Assembly: GCF_014644535.1 (NCBI RefSeq)
Contig: NZ_BMKW01000010.1
Coordinates: 239,183-303,182, forward strand
Length of the DNA stretch: 64,000 nt
Origin: Neoroseomonas lacus
Lineage (GTDB): Bacteria > Pseudomonadota > Alphaproteobacteria > Acetobacterales > Acetobacteraceae
Direction of reading: 5' to 3'
In this document: positions 38,795 to 49,390 of the stretch, one piece after another
Position numbering within the stretch: position 1 is the first letter of the stretch
Layout of the letters: each line of letters opens with the position of its first letter
Program-made: the position numbers and the translations under genes
Notes under the pieces: generated by a model
The model's input: only the letters and a program-made list of their open reading frames with translations
Told to the model about the DNA's origin: nothing
Database searches by the model: none

Positions 38795-39652
38795 TCAGCG
38801 GCACTGCGCGCGGCGGCGGCTGTATTCCACCCGCTGCGCCAGGGACGGCGAGAGGCGCGGGAAGTCCGAATGCAACTGCGCCAGCGTGTCACAGGCCTCG
38901 CGCCGGGCGCCGAAGCCCTGGAAAGAATTCGCCAGGCCGAGCAGCGCCTCGGGCGCGCGGGAAGACCGGCGGTTCACGTTATAGGCATCGTTGAAGGCGA
39001 GCGCGGCATTCTGGAACTGGCGCTCGCCAAGGAGCGCCTCGCCCAACAGCAGGTTGGCATCCTGCGCCCGCGGGCCGGGGCGGCCTTGCAGCACCTCCCT
39101 AGCGGCGGCGGCGGCGGCCGTGTAATCCTGCCGGCCAAGGGCGGCCTGACCGTCGGCGATAGCGCGTTCAGCGGTTCGCGGGCCGGGCGTTGCTGCTGCC
39201 GCGGGGGGCGGCGGGGCCGGTGCCTGAGCGGGCGCCGGCCCCTGGGGAGGGCGCGAGGCGCCTTGGCGGCCGCCCCCTTCCAGGGCCTGGAGGCGGAAAT
39301 CCATGTCGCCGCGCAGCTTCTCGACATCCTCGGTCAGGCGCCGGTTGGCGTTCTCGACGACATCGATCCGGCCGCGCATCTGGCGGACCTGTTCCTCAAG
39401 TTCGCCGACGCGGGCGAGCAGTTGCTGCACCAGTTCCTGCGGCGCGGCGGAACCGCCGCCGCGGGAGGGCACCGGCACCGGGGCGACCGAGCCCCCTCCG
39501 CCACGGCGGACCGCATCGAGGTCACGCCGCAATTCCAGGATCTGGTTCTGCAGCGCGATCCCTTCCCGGCTGTCCATCTGCGCACGCGCAGGCAGCGGGG
39601 CGAGCAGCGGCAGGGCAAGGAGGGCGGCGCGGATGGCGAGGCGAGGGGCCAT
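38795..39652 (-). CDS. cpoB: Cell division coordinator CpoB (YbgF)
   Basis: 285 residues. Signal peptide at 1-24 (LALPLLAPLPARA), then a trimerising coiled coil at about 70-125 (LARVGELEEQVRQMRGRIDV), a Pro/Ala-rich linker and a C-terminal TPR domain from about 160 (ANLLLGEALLGERQFQNAAL). Periplasmic; it links the Tol machine to peptidoglycan synthesis at the septum in E. coli. It is the last gene of the Tol-Pal unit, 38 bp after pal. Confidence 0.92.
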   Translation of the reverse strand: MAPRLAIRAALLALPLLAPLPARAQMDSREGIALQNQILELRRDLDAVRRGGGGSVAPVPVPSRGGGSAAPQELVQQLLARVGELEEQVRQMRGRIDVVENANRRLTEDVEKLRGDMDFRLQALEGGGRQGASRPPQGPAPAQAPAPPPPAAAATPGPRTAERAIADGQAALGRQDYTAAAAAAREVLQGRPGPRAQDANLLLGEALLGERQFQNAALAFNDAYNVNRRSSRAPEALLGLANSFQGFGARREACDTLAQLHSDFPRLSPSLAQRVEYSRRRAQCR

Positions 39653-39690
39653 GCGTGGTGGTGGGCCCGGTGGTGGCCGGGCCCCTCCCC

Positions 39691-40155
39691 TTACTGGACG
39701 ACCGTGACGGCGCGGCGGTTCTGCGCCCAGGCGGATTCATCCGAGCCGAGTGCGGCCGGGCGGTCCTTGCCGTAGGAGATCGTGGTGATGCGCGCGCCGG
39801 CCACGCCGGAGGCAACGAGCACGTCGCGCGCCGAATTGGCGCGGCGCTGGCCGAGGGCGAGGTTGTATTCGCGCGTGCCGCGTTCGTCGGCATGGCCCTC
39901 GACCTGCACCTGGACGGTCGGGTAGCGGCCCATCCATTCGGCCTGGCGCTGCAGCACCGGGCGCTGGTCGGCGCGGACCTGCGAGCTGTCGAAATCGAAG
40001 AAGACGCGGTCGCCGACATTGGCCACCAGGTCTTCCTGGCTGCCCGGGCGGATCGTGTTGGCACCGGCGCCGGCGGTCGCGGCATTCTGGTCGGTGTTCG
40101 AGCAAGCCGCGAGCAGGCCGAGGGCCGCGATAGCGCCGAGAAGGCGGGTGGTCAT
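39691..40155 (-). CDS. pal: Peptidoglycan-associated lipoprotein
   Basis: 154 residues from ATG at 40155, with AGGAG ten bases upstream. Lipoprotein signal ending LLAAC. The OmpA-like domain binds meso-DAP peptidoglycan: FFDFDSSQVRADQRPVL, then EGHADERGTREYNLALGQRR with the conserved Asp and Arg. An outer-membrane lipoprotein that, with TolB and TolA, pulls the envelope inward during division. Confidence 0.96.
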   Translation of the reverse strand: MTTRLLGAIAALGLLAACSNTDQNAATAGAGANTIRPGSQEDLVANVGDRVFFDFDSSQVRADQRPVLQRQAEWMGRYPTVQVQVEGHADERGTREYNLALGQRRANSARDVLVASGVAGARITTISYGKDRPAALGSDESAWAQNRRAVTVVQ

Positions 40156-40241
40156 GAGGGGGGATCTCCTGAAACGTAAGGGAGCAAGGTTGGGGGTAAG
40201 CACCCGTCGCCCACGCGGTCAAGCGTGGGGCGACGGGCCGT

Positions 40242-41618
40242 TCATGACAGCAGCGGCGACCAGGCGGGGTCGGAAGCGTCCGTCGGGGTGGGGATCGGGC
40301 GTTCGTTGAAGCCGGCGATGTCGATCGAGACAATGCGCGAGGAATACCCCGCACCACGCGAATTCGTCGCCCGGCTTTCGCGGTAGAACATCAGCACCCG
40401 GCCATTGGGGGCGAAGGTCGGGCCTTCCATGGCCCAGCCTTCCGACAGGATGCGCTCGCCCGAGCCGTCGGGCTTCATCACGCCGATGGCGAAGCTGCCG
40501 CGGCCGAAGCGGGTGAAGGCGATAAGGTCACCGCGCGGCGACCAGACCGGCGTCGCATAGCGGCCATTGCCGAAGGAGATGCGGCGCACGCCGCCGCCTC
40601 CGGCATCCATCACATAAAGTTGCTGGTCGCCGCCGCGATCGGAATTGAACACAATCTGCGTGCCGTCGGGCGAGAAGCAGGGCGAGACGTCGAGCCCGCC
40701 GCCGCTGGTCAACTGCCGTTCGCGCCGGCTGGCGAGGTCGACGACGAAGATGTTGGCGTCCCCGCCGCGTGTGGCCGAGAGCACCACCGAGCGGCCATCG
40801 GGCGCGAAGCGAGGCGACAGCGTCATCCCGGGAAAGTTGCCGAGCACCTGCTGGCTGCCCGAATTGATGTCGAACAGAACAACGCGCGGCTGGCCGCGGT
40901 CCTGGTAGGACATGAAGGCGATGCGCTCGGCCGAGGGGTGGAAGCGCGGGGTCAGGGCTGCGAAGCGGCCATCGGTCAGGAAGCGGTGGTTCTCGCCATC
41001 CTGGTCCATGATCGCGAGGCGCCGGGTGCGGCGGTCGCGCGGGCCGGTCTCGGAGACATAGACGACGCGGGTGTCGAAATAGCCCTTCTCGCCCAGCAGC
41101 CGTTCATAGATGACGTCCGAGATCAGATGCGCGATGCGCCGCCAATTGGCCGCCGGCGCGTTGAAGGCGGTGCCCTGGAGCTGGGTCTCGGGCAGCACGT
41201 CCCACAGGCGGAATTCCACGCGCAGGCCGTCGCCACGCTGTTCGACCCGGCCGGTGACGAGCGCCTGGGCGCCGATCACACGCCAATCCTGGAAGCGCGG
41301 CGTCTGCGCGGCGGAATCCGGGGTCTGGATGAAGGCCTGCCGGTCGACCGGGCGGAACAGGCCGGAATTGCGCAGGTTCGCCTGGATGACGCGGGCAATG
41401 TCGCGGCCGATGCGCGCGGCGTCGCCGGCCCCGGCGAGGTCGGGGATCGCCACCGGAATTGGGTCGGTGCGCGCCCGAGTGATGTCGATGACGGCACCCT
41501 GCGGTGCCTGGGCGGCGGCGGGCAGCGGTGTCGCGATGATGCCGGGGGCGACCAGGCCGGCGCCGGCGCCGATCAGCACCTGGCGGCGCGTGGCCGCGAA
41601 GGAGGAGACAGGGTTCAT
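40242..41618 (-). CDS. tolB: Tol-Pal system translocation protein TolB
   Basis: 458 residues from ATG at 41618, overlapping the tolA stop by 4 bp. Two domains: an N-terminal alpha/beta part (about 40-170) and a six-bladed beta-propeller with repeats such as SPRFAPDGRSVVLSATRGGD and SPCFSPDGTQIVFNSDRGGD. Periplasmic partner of Pal and TolA. The export signal contains RR in ATRRQVLIGAGAGLVAPG, which looks like a Tat signal; most TolB proteins use Sec. Folded export before assembly would be unusual. Confidence 0.95.
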   Translation of the reverse strand: MNPVSSFAATRRQVLIGAGAGLVAPGIIATPLPAAAQAPQGAVIDITRARTDPIPVAIPDLAGAGDAARIGRDIARVIQANLRNSGLFRPVDRQAFIQTPDSAAQTPRFQDWRVIGAQALVTGRVEQRGDGLRVEFRLWDVLPETQLQGTAFNAPAANWRRIAHLISDVIYERLLGEKGYFDTRVVYVSETGPRDRRTRRLAIMDQDGENHRFLTDGRFAALTPRFHPSAERIAFMSYQDRGQPRVVLFDINSGSQQVLGNFPGMTLSPRFAPDGRSVVLSATRGGDANIFVVDLASRRERQLTSGGGLDVSPCFSPDGTQIVFNSDRGGDQQLYVMDAGGGGVRRISFGNGRYATPVWSPRGDLIAFTRFGRGSFAIGVMKPDGSGERILSEGWAMEGPTFAPNGRVLMFYRESRATNSRGAGYSSRIVSIDIAGFNERPIPTPTDASDPAWSPLLS

Positions 41619-42640
41619 CGCACGAGGCCCCTTGGATTGAAGCGGAAGATGGACGCCATCACCGTCTGGTACTTGTTCGGTGGGACGCGCAGCGGGTTGC
41701 ATTGTGGCGACATGAGGGCACGGCGGGCGGATTCATAGACCGAGCGCGCCCGCGGGTCCGATGGCGGCGACCCGTTGGGCACGACGTTACGAACGACACC
41801 CTGGCTGTCGAGTTGCACGCGCAGTTCGACGACGATGGTGTCGAGCCCGAGCATGCCGCGATCGACGTTCCAGCATTCGGCGATCTGGTCGGCGAGGCCG
41901 CGGATCTCACCCTGGCTGAGGGCGGCGGTGCCGGTCGGGCTGCCGCCGCCCTGCTGCGGCCGGCCCGAGGGGTTGGGCCGCGCCGTCGGTGCGCGATCCT
42001 GCTGCTGGGTCGTGCGCAGCCGTTCCAGCGTGTTCAGCACCGATTGGCTGCGTTCCTGCGGGCGGGCGACCGGCGGCGTGGTGCCGGTGCCGGCCTCCTG
42101 CGCCGGTTCGGGTGGGGGCGGGATCGGCGTCGGCGGCAGCGGCAGCGGGTTGGGCCGTGGTGGCGTCTGGGCCTGCTGTGGTTGCGGCGGGGATGGGGTG
42201 GGCGGCGTCGGGCGCGTCTGCTGCGGCGGCGTCGGCGCGACGTCGGGCGAGGGCGCGGGCGGCGGCGCCGGCGGGGTTGGCGTCGCCTGCGCCTGGGAGG
42301 GCGGCGTGGGTGTCGGCGCCGGGGCAGGCGGCGGCGGGGGCGGCGGGGGCGGCGGTTCCGGCGGCGTGTTGCGCGGCGGCTCCGGGGCCGGGGGTTCGGG
42401 CGTCGGCGGCGTGGTCGGCGCGTCGGGCGAGGGCGGCGCCGGGTTCGGGCTCGGCACATCCGCCTGGGCCAGCAGCGGCGGGCCAGGGGTGACGAGTTCG
42501 ATGGCGATGCCCTGTTCCGCCGGTTCGGGGATCGGGCGCGCGAGCACGAACAAGGTGCCGATCACCAGGATCAGCCCGTGCAGGACCGCCGAGACGATGC
42601 CCCAGCGGTTGAGGTCCATACGTGCGGTCCAGGAGGGCAT
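41615..42640 (-). CDS. tolA: TolA-like energy-transducing protein with long proline-rich spacer
   Basis: 341 residues. One N-terminal membrane helix (about 14-35, GIVSAVLHGLILVIGTLFVL), with the SHLS-like region replaced by SAVLHG as in other alphaproteobacteria. Then some 135 residues extremely rich in Pro (about 60-195), in place of the helical TolA II domain. A C-terminal TonB/TolA-type domain starts near residue 240 (LADQIAECWNVDRGMLGLDT). It spans the periplasm and couples TolQR proton-motive force to TolB/Pal. Confidence 0.9.
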   Translation of the reverse strand: MPSWTARMDLNRWGIVSAVLHGLILVIGTLFVLARPIPEPAEQGIAIELVTPGPPLLAQADVPSPNPAPPSPDAPTTPPTPEPPAPEPPRNTPPEPPPPPPPPPPAPAPTPTPPSQAQATPTPPAPPPAPSPDVAPTPPQQTRPTPPTPSPPQPQQAQTPPRPNPLPLPPTPIPPPPEPAQEAGTGTTPPVARPQERSQSVLNTLERLRTTQQQDRAPTARPNPSGRPQQGGGSPTGTAALSQGEIRGLADQIAECWNVDRGMLGLDTIVVELRVQLDSQGVVRNVVPNGSPPSDPRARSVYESARRALMSPQCNPLRVPPNKYQTVMASIFRFNPRGLVR

Positions 42641-42663
42641 GCCCGCCTCTCCGCTCCCTTCGC

Positions 42664-43185
42664 TCAGTTGCGCGACGGCGCGGACGGCCGGCCGGCGGGG
42701 CGCGCCGGGGCGGCGCCGGGCGCGGCTGCCGGGCGCGCACCGCCACCGGCAGGCTGTTCGGCCAGCAGGGCGACGCGGGTGAAGCCGGCGGCGGCGATGG
42801 TGCCCATCACCTCCATGACCTTGCCATAGGCGATGGCGCGGTCGCCGCGGACGAAGATGCGACGTTCCGGCGTGCCGGCCGGCTGGCTCTGCATGATCGC
42901 CTGCAGACGGGGGACGAGTTCGGCGATCGGGACCTCGGTCTCCTGCAGGAAAATCGCGCCCTCGGGGTTGACCGAGATGGTCAGCGGCTCGGTTTCCTGG
43001 TTGAGCGGCGTGGCCGCGGTGCGCGGCAGGTCGACCGGCACGCCGACCGTCATGAGCGGCGCGGCGACCATGAAGATGATCAGCAGCACCAGCATCACGT
43101 CGACCATCGGGGTGACGTTGATCTCGGCCATCGGGCGGTAGCGGCCGCGCCCATTGGTGCGCGCGCCGATCAGGGGCGAAGCCAT
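42664..43185 (-). CDS. tolR: TolR (ExbD family) proton-channel subunit
   Basis: 173 residues from ATG at 43185; longer frame rejected as shadow of tolQ. One membrane helix with the protonatable Asp: [20 protein letters not shown] (Asp at about residue 28). A periplasmic domain follows, and the last ~25 residues form an Ala/Pro-rich tail not usual in E. coli TolR. It forms the motor with TolQ, which ends 4 bp upstream. Confidence 0.95.
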   Translation of the reverse strand: MASPLIGARTNGRGRYRPMAEINVTPMVDVMLVLLIIFMVAAPLMTVGVPVDLPRTAATPLNQETEPLTISVNPEGAIFLQETEVPIAELVPRLQAIMQSQPAGTPERRIFVRGDRAIAYGKVMEVMGTIAAAGFTRVALLAEQPAGGGARPAAAPGAAPARPAGRPSAPSRN

Positions 43186-43189
43186 CGGG

Positions 43190-43930
<741 letters not shown>

Positions 43931-44101
43931 GCGCAATCTCCTTTCCCACCCCGCAAGGGGCGTCGACGACCCTGGCCGCCAGCAACATGATCCGAGGTGA
44001 TCGGGGCGCCGCCGCCGGCACCCCTCCCCCCGAACCGTCTCCAGGGCTTCAGCCCCACACCGCCTCGGCAGCGCCTAGTCCCATCACCGCTGAAGCGGCA
44101 C

Positions 44102-44568
44102 TCAGTCCCGCGTCGCCTCGGCGACGACCAGCCCCTGCAGAACACTTCGCCAGGGCTCGGGCAAGGCCACGGGCTTCAGGGACCCACGCCCCACGCAGAC
44201 CAGGCCGACCTTCAACCCCGCCAGACGTTCACCGCCGCCGCCATCCTCCGCCGCCGCACGGACGGTCTGGCTGAGCATGATCTGGACACCGGTGACCCGC
44301 AGAATCGCAGTCTCGACAACCACCAAGTCGTCAAGGCGGGCGGGGCGCCAATACTCTACTTCGATGCGCCGCACCACTAGCAACGCATTGTGACGTTCCA
44401 TCATAAATTGATGCGGCAAGCCTATGGCACGCAAGGATTCAGTTCGCGCCCGTTCCGCCCAATGCAGATAACGGGCGTGATAAGCCATCCCACCCGCATC
44501 GGTATCCTCGAAATACACCCTGAGGTTGTATCGATGAATGTTGTCCGACGTATTTGGTTCAGACTCGC

Positions 44569-44572
<4 letters not shown>
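44102..44572 (-). CDS. ybgC: YbgC-type acyl-CoA thioesterase
   Basis: 156 residues from GTG at 44572, overlapping the ruvB stop in a GTGA junction. Hot-dog fold thioesterase; the active-site motif is [20 protein letters not shown], with the catalytic Asp at about residue 25. In E. coli YbgC acts on short-chain or malonyl-type acyl-CoA and precedes tolQ, as here. Possible role in phospholipid metabolism at the envelope. Confidence 0.93.
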
Positions 44573-45626
<1,054 letters not shown>

Positions 45627-45630
<4 letters not shown>

Positions 45631-46244
45631 CGCGCCATTTCCTTCAACCCGTCGCGGATGAGCGCGTCGAGGGTGGCGCCGTCACCCAGGCGCTTGGCGA
45701 CGCGTGAGATCGCTGCCGCCGCCTGCGGCTGCTTCCAGCCGAGATTGACCAGGGCGGACACGGCGTCCGCTTCCGCACCCTGTTCCAGCGGGGCGATGGA
45801 CAGCGCGCCTTCGCCGTCGGCATCCGGCGTGGCGCGGCCGACCGCCCATTTCTGCATCGCGGGTTCATCGACGATGCGATTGGCGGTCGCCGCACCCAGG
45901 CCCTTCACCTCCGACAAGCGCTTGCGTTCCTTACCGGCGATGGCCCGCGCCAAGCCATCGGGCGTGAGGGACGACAGCACGATCAGCGCCTTCTGCGGGC
46001 CGACCGTCTTCACCTCGATCAGGGCGCGGAAGGCCTCACGCTCCGAGGCATCGGCGAAGCCGTACAGGGTAATGGCATCCTGGCTGACACGGGTTTCGAC
46101 CAGCAGGCGTTGCGCACCGTCGCGGCCGGCCAACGCATCGAGCGTCTTGCGCGAGCAGGAGAGCAGGTAACCGACACCGTTCACGTCGAAGATGCAGCCG
46201 CCGTCATGGGTAGAGTCGAGGCGGCCTTTGAGTTGGCCGATCAT
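45627..46244 (-). CDS. ruvA: Holliday junction-binding subunit RuvA
   Basis: 205 residues. N-terminal OB fold beginning [10 protein letters not shown], tandem helix-hairpin-helix elements in the middle ([16 protein letters not shown] and [13 protein letters not shown]) and a C-terminal helical domain ([20 protein letters not shown]) that docks RuvB. Overlaps ruvC by 4 bp. The E. coli acidic pin between beta strands is not clearly visible here. Confidence 0.96.
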
Positions 46245-46759
46245 GCCGGCTGGTATCCTCGGGCAATGGCCTGTTTCGATTGACGGTGATGTGCGTGGCA
46301 GATCGCCACCGCCAGCGCGTCGGCGGCGTCGGCGCGCTTGAAGGTCACGCCGGGCAGCAGGTGGCGCACCATGGCCTGCACCTGTTCCTTCGCCGCATGG
46401 CCATTGCCGACGACGGCGCGCTTGACCTCCATCGCGCCGTATTGCGCGACGGACAGGCCGGCGAGCGCCGGCGCCAGCACCACCACACCGCGCGCCTGGC
46501 CGAGCTTCAGTGCGGAATCGGGGTTGCGGGCGACGTAGGTGTTCTCGACGGCGGCTTCCTCCGGCGCGTGCAGGTCGATCATGGCGGCGAGGCCACGATG
46601 CAGGGCGAGCAGGCGGTCGGGCAGATCCTCGGCGGGCGTGGTGGAGATGACGCCCTCGGCGAGGAAGCGCAGGCGGAAGCCGTCGTGTTCGATCAGCCCC
46701 CAGCCGGTGTGCTGGAGGCCGGGATCGAGTCCTAGGATGCGAATCGGCCGACGGGACAT
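46241..46759 (-). CDS. ruvC: Crossover junction endodeoxyribonuclease RuvC
   Basis: 172 residues from ATG at 46759. RNase H-like resolvase with carboxylate triad: Asp12 in ILGLDPGLQHTGW, Glu near residue 71 in AAVENTYV, and Asp residues in RADAADALAVAICHAHH. First gene of ruvC-ruvA-ruvB-ybgC, all overlapping by 4 bp. Resolves Holliday junctions with RuvAB. Confidence 0.96.
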   Translation of the reverse strand: MSRRPIRILGLDPGLQHTGWGLIEHDGFRLRFLAEGVISTTPAEDLPDRLLALHRGLAAMIDLHAPEEAAVENTYVARNPDSALKLGQARGVVVLAPALAGLSVAQYGAMEVKRAVVGNGHAAKEQVQAMVRHLLPGVTFKRADAADALAVAICHAHHRQSKQAIARGYQPA

Positions 46760-46843
46760 GGGGTAGAAGTCTAGCACGCTAGGCCCCATGCCCGATGGAT
46801 GGTGGTCCATGCGCGGGTGTGGTGCCCCGCGCGCTTCCGGCGG

Positions 46844-47596
46844 TCAGGCCGCCGAAAGCCGCTCCGCCGCCGCCGCGTCGACCTCGAAATTCGCATAGAC
46901 GTTCTGCACGTCGTCATTGTCGTCGAGCGCATCGATCAGCTTGAGGATGTCGCGCGCCTTCTCCTCATCGAGGTCGATGGTGGTCGAGGGCCACCATTCG
47001 AGCTTGGCGGCCTCGGCCTCGCCGAAGCGGGCCTCGAGCGCGTCGCGCACGGCGGCGAAATCCTCGACCGTGCAGGAGACTTCGTGGCCGTCCTCGTCGG
47101 ATTCGACATCCTCGGCGCCGGCTTCGATCGCCGCTTCCAGCATGGCATCGGCCGAGGCGACGTCGGGCTTGTAGCGGAGGACGCCCTTGCGATCGAACTG
47201 GAAGGCGACCGAATTGGACTCGCCAAGCGCCCCGCCGCCCTTGTTGAAGATCGAGCGCAAATCGCCGCCGGTGCGGTTACGGTTGTCGGTCAGCGCCTCG
47301 ACGATGATGGCGATGCCGTAGGGGCCGTAGCCTTCGTAGCGGACTTCCTGCCAGTCCTCGCCCTGCCCGGCCGTGCTCGCGCGCTTGATGGCGCGGTCGA
47401 TGGTGTCGCGCGTCATGTTGGCGACCAGCGCGGCCTTCACCGCGGCGCGCAGGCGCGGGTTCATCGCCGGGTCGGGCATGCCCATCTTGGCAGAGATGGT
47501 GATCTCGCGGATCAGCTTGCCGAAGGCCTGGGCGCGCTTGGCCCCCTGCGCGGCCTTGCGGTGCATGACGTTCTTGGCGTGCGAATGGCCGGCCAT
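46844..47596 (-). CDS. yebC: YebC/PmpR-family protein (putative transcription or translation factor)
   Basis: 250 residues from ATG at 47596 (AGAGGGA upstream). Family start [20 protein letters not shown], middle [20 protein letters not shown] and acidic domain 3 [20 protein letters not shown]. Once described as a transcriptional repressor of quorum-sensing genes; recent work on YebC shows a ribosome-associated role in polyproline translation. That is notable because this window also encodes EF-P modification enzymes and polyproline-rich TolA. It lies 84 bp upstream of ruvC, the common arrangement. Confidence 0.95.
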   Translation of the reverse strand: MAGHSHAKNVMHRKAAQGAKRAQAFGKLIREITISAKMGMPDPAMNPRLRAAVKAALVANMTRDTIDRAIKRASTAGQGEDWQEVRYEGYGPYGIAIIVEALTDNRNRTGGDLRSIFNKGGGALGESNSVAFQFDRKGVLRYKPDVASADAMLEAAIEAGAEDVESDEDGHEVSCTVEDFAAVRDALEARFGEAEAAKLEWWPSTTIDLDEEKARDILKLIDALDDNDDVQNVYANFEVDAAAAERLSAA

Positions 47597-47819
47597 GACC
47601 GTCCCTCTTTCAAATTCGTGGCATTGATGGATCGGGGGGCGCTTATACCGGCCGGCGGGCGCCGAAGCCAAGCAGGGGCTGCCGCATGCTGCGTTCACAT
47701 GCATAAGCGCCGCCTGCTCCAGGCGTTCCGTGCCGGGCATCTTCACCCGCTCGGGTGTTTCCGCCCGAACGCTATCCGCTCTGGCGCCGGGGCCCCGGAT
47801 CGGGCCAGACTTCCGCCCC

Positions 47820-48452
47820 ATGGACACGCAATTCCCCACCGATCCCTTCGCCGTCACCACCGAGGACCAACTCCGCCAGCTCTATGACCAGCCGCTGGAG
47901 GGGCCGCTGAAGAAGGTGGCCTATCGGGTCGAGGCGACGGCGCGCGCCTGGATCGCCGCCTCGCCCTTCTGCATCATCTCGACCGTCGGCTCGCGCGGGG
48001 TGCATGCCACGCCGCGCGGCGATGCGCCGGGCTTCGTCGCGGTCGAGCCGGACGGCACGCTGCTCATCCCCGACCGGCGCGGCAACAACCGGCTCGATGC
48101 GCTGCGCGACATCATCGAGGACAACCGCGTCTCGGTGATCTTTTTCGTTCCCGGCGCCTCCGAGGTGCTGCGGGTGCATGGCTCGGCACGCATCACCGCC
48201 GACCCGGCGCTGACCTCGCGCTTCGTCGAGCGCGGCAAGACGCCGGCGACCGTGCTGGCAGTGACGGCGCAGGACCTGTTCATGCAATGCGCGAAGTCGA
48301 TCATGCGGTCGCGGTTGTGGGACGGGAAGGCCAGGCCGGAGGGGCTGCCGACGATGGGGCAACTGATCGCGTCGCATCGCGCCGATGGGCAGGTCGATGC
48401 TGCGGCGTATGACCGCGAGGCGCCGGAGCGGTTGGTGCAGACGATGTATTGA
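47820..48452 (+). CDS. Pyridoxamine 5'-phosphate oxidase family flavoprotein
   Basis: 210 residues from ATG at 47820. Split-barrel FMN-binding fold: [20 protein letters not shown] (substrate/FMN loop) and [20 protein letters not shown], then [20 protein letters not shown]. It matches the PPOX group of about 200 residues with MSMEG_1061-like annotation. FMN or F420 binding cannot be separated by eye; in this lineage FMN is expected. Convergent with the SDR gene; a type-ii inverted repeat fills the gap. Confidence 0.82.
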   Translation: MDTQFPTDPFAVTTEDQLRQLYDQPLEGPLKKVAYRVEATARAWIAASPFCIISTVGSRGVHATPRGDAPGFVAVEPDGTLLIPDRRGNNRLDALRDIIEDNRVSVIFFVPGASEVLRVHGSARITADPALTSRFVERGKTPATVLAVTAQDLFMQCAKSIMRSRLWDGKARPEGLPTMGQLIASHRADGQVDAAAYDREAPERLVQTMY

Positions 48453-48453
48453 A

Positions 48454-48576
48454 GGTTGGGGGAGGAGAACCTCCCCCAAACCCCCACCCTTCTTCTGTCT
48501 ATTGGCGCCGGCCGCCGCGGTCAGTCTCCAACAGATAGAAAAAGGAGGGGGATCGGGGGAGTTCTCTCCCCCGACC
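48454..48576. repeat. Composite inverted intergenic element, type-ii core
   Basis: Left half 48454-48509: hairpin TTGGGGGAGG-AGAA-CCTCCCCCAA, linker ACCCCCACC, core CTTCTTCTGTCTATTGG, then CGCC. Right half 48522-48576 is inverted: hairpin TCGGGGGAG-AGAA-CTCCCCCGA on the minus strand, linker TCCCCCTCC, core TTTTTCTATCTGTTGG. It begins 1 bp after one stop codon and ends 1 bp before the convergent one, so it is ideally placed as a bidirectional terminator. The layout equals the type-i elements although the core is unrelated. Confidence 0.8.
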
Positions 48577-48577
48577 T

Positions 48578-49369
48578 TCACAGCAATCCGCGCGCAATCC
48601 CGCCATCGACATTGACGGTCTGCCCGGTGACATAGGCCGCGCGCGGGCTCGACAGCCACGCCACCACCACCGCGACCTCCTCGGCCGAGGCAAAGCGCCC
48701 GAGCGGAATTTCATGCGCGAATTCGGCGATGACCTCCTCGGCGGTGACGTTGCGCTCGGCGGCCATCTTCGCCGCGCGGTCGGTCCATAGCCTGGTCAGC
48801 GTCCGCCCGGGTGCGACGCAGTTCACGCGAATGCCCTCGGCGGCGTATTCGCCGGCCAGCGTCTTGGTCAGGCCGAGCAGTCCGGCCTTGTGGACGTTGG
48901 AGACGATCTGATTCGGGTAGGGCATGCGCGAGGCCGCCGCGCCCAACAGCACGATGGACGGTGCGGCGCCCTGGCGCAGCAACGGCAGTGCGGCGCGGAC
49001 CACGCGCACGGCGGAAAGTACGTTGAAGCTGTAGTTGCCGAGCCAATCCTCATCGGTCAGCGCCTCGAAGCCGGAGCGGATCGACCCCCCCACCGCATCG
49101 ACCAGTGCATCGAGCGCCCCCCAGTGCGACGCCGCCTCGGCGAGCAGGCGATCCGCCGAGCCGGGCTCGGTGATGTCAGCGGTGGCGGTGGCGGGCCGGC
49201 GGCCGGTCGCTGCACCGATACGGTCCGCCGCGGCGGCGATGCCGGCCGGATTACGAGAGGCGATCAACAGTTCCGCGCCTTCTTGCGCCAGCATCTTCGC
49301 AGTTGCGAATCCGATGCCCGCCGAGGCGCCGACCACCAGCACCCGCCGTCCTGCATAGCCGAGGTCCAT
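48578..49369 (-). CDS. Short-chain dehydrogenase/reductase family protein, atypical active site
   Basis: 263 residues. Rossmann motif GASAGIG at 14-20 and C-terminal YVTGQTVNVDGGI are classical SDR. The catalytic YxxxK is replaced by SNVHK (Ser where Tyr stands), and the preceding Ser position reads GAAAS. Lys and the structure are kept, so cofactor binding is likely but ordinary carbonyl reduction is doubtful. It is 21 bp after the NCS2 permease gene on the same strand. Some SDRs with a changed Tyr still work or act as binding proteins. Confidence 0.8.
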   Translation of the reverse strand: MDLGYAGRRVLVVGASAGIGFATAKMLAQEGAELLIASRNPAGIAAAADRIGAATGRRPATATADITEPGSADRLLAEAASHWGALDALVDAVGGSIRSGFEALTDEDWLGNYSFNVLSAVRVVRAALPLLRQGAAPSIVLLGAAASRMPYPNQIVSNVHKAGLLGLTKTLAGEYAAEGIRVNCVAPGRTLTRLWTDRAAKMAAERNVTAEEVIAEFAHEIPLGRFASAEEVAVVVAWLSSPRAAYVTGQTVNVDGGIARGLL

Positions 49370-49390
49370 GGCCTCGTTCCTCCCCTTGGT

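Noticed and set aside
42034..42492. Arg- or Ala-rich frames antisense to or within tolA
   Set aside because: Products of the GC-rich proline codons of tolA; no start signals or protein features.
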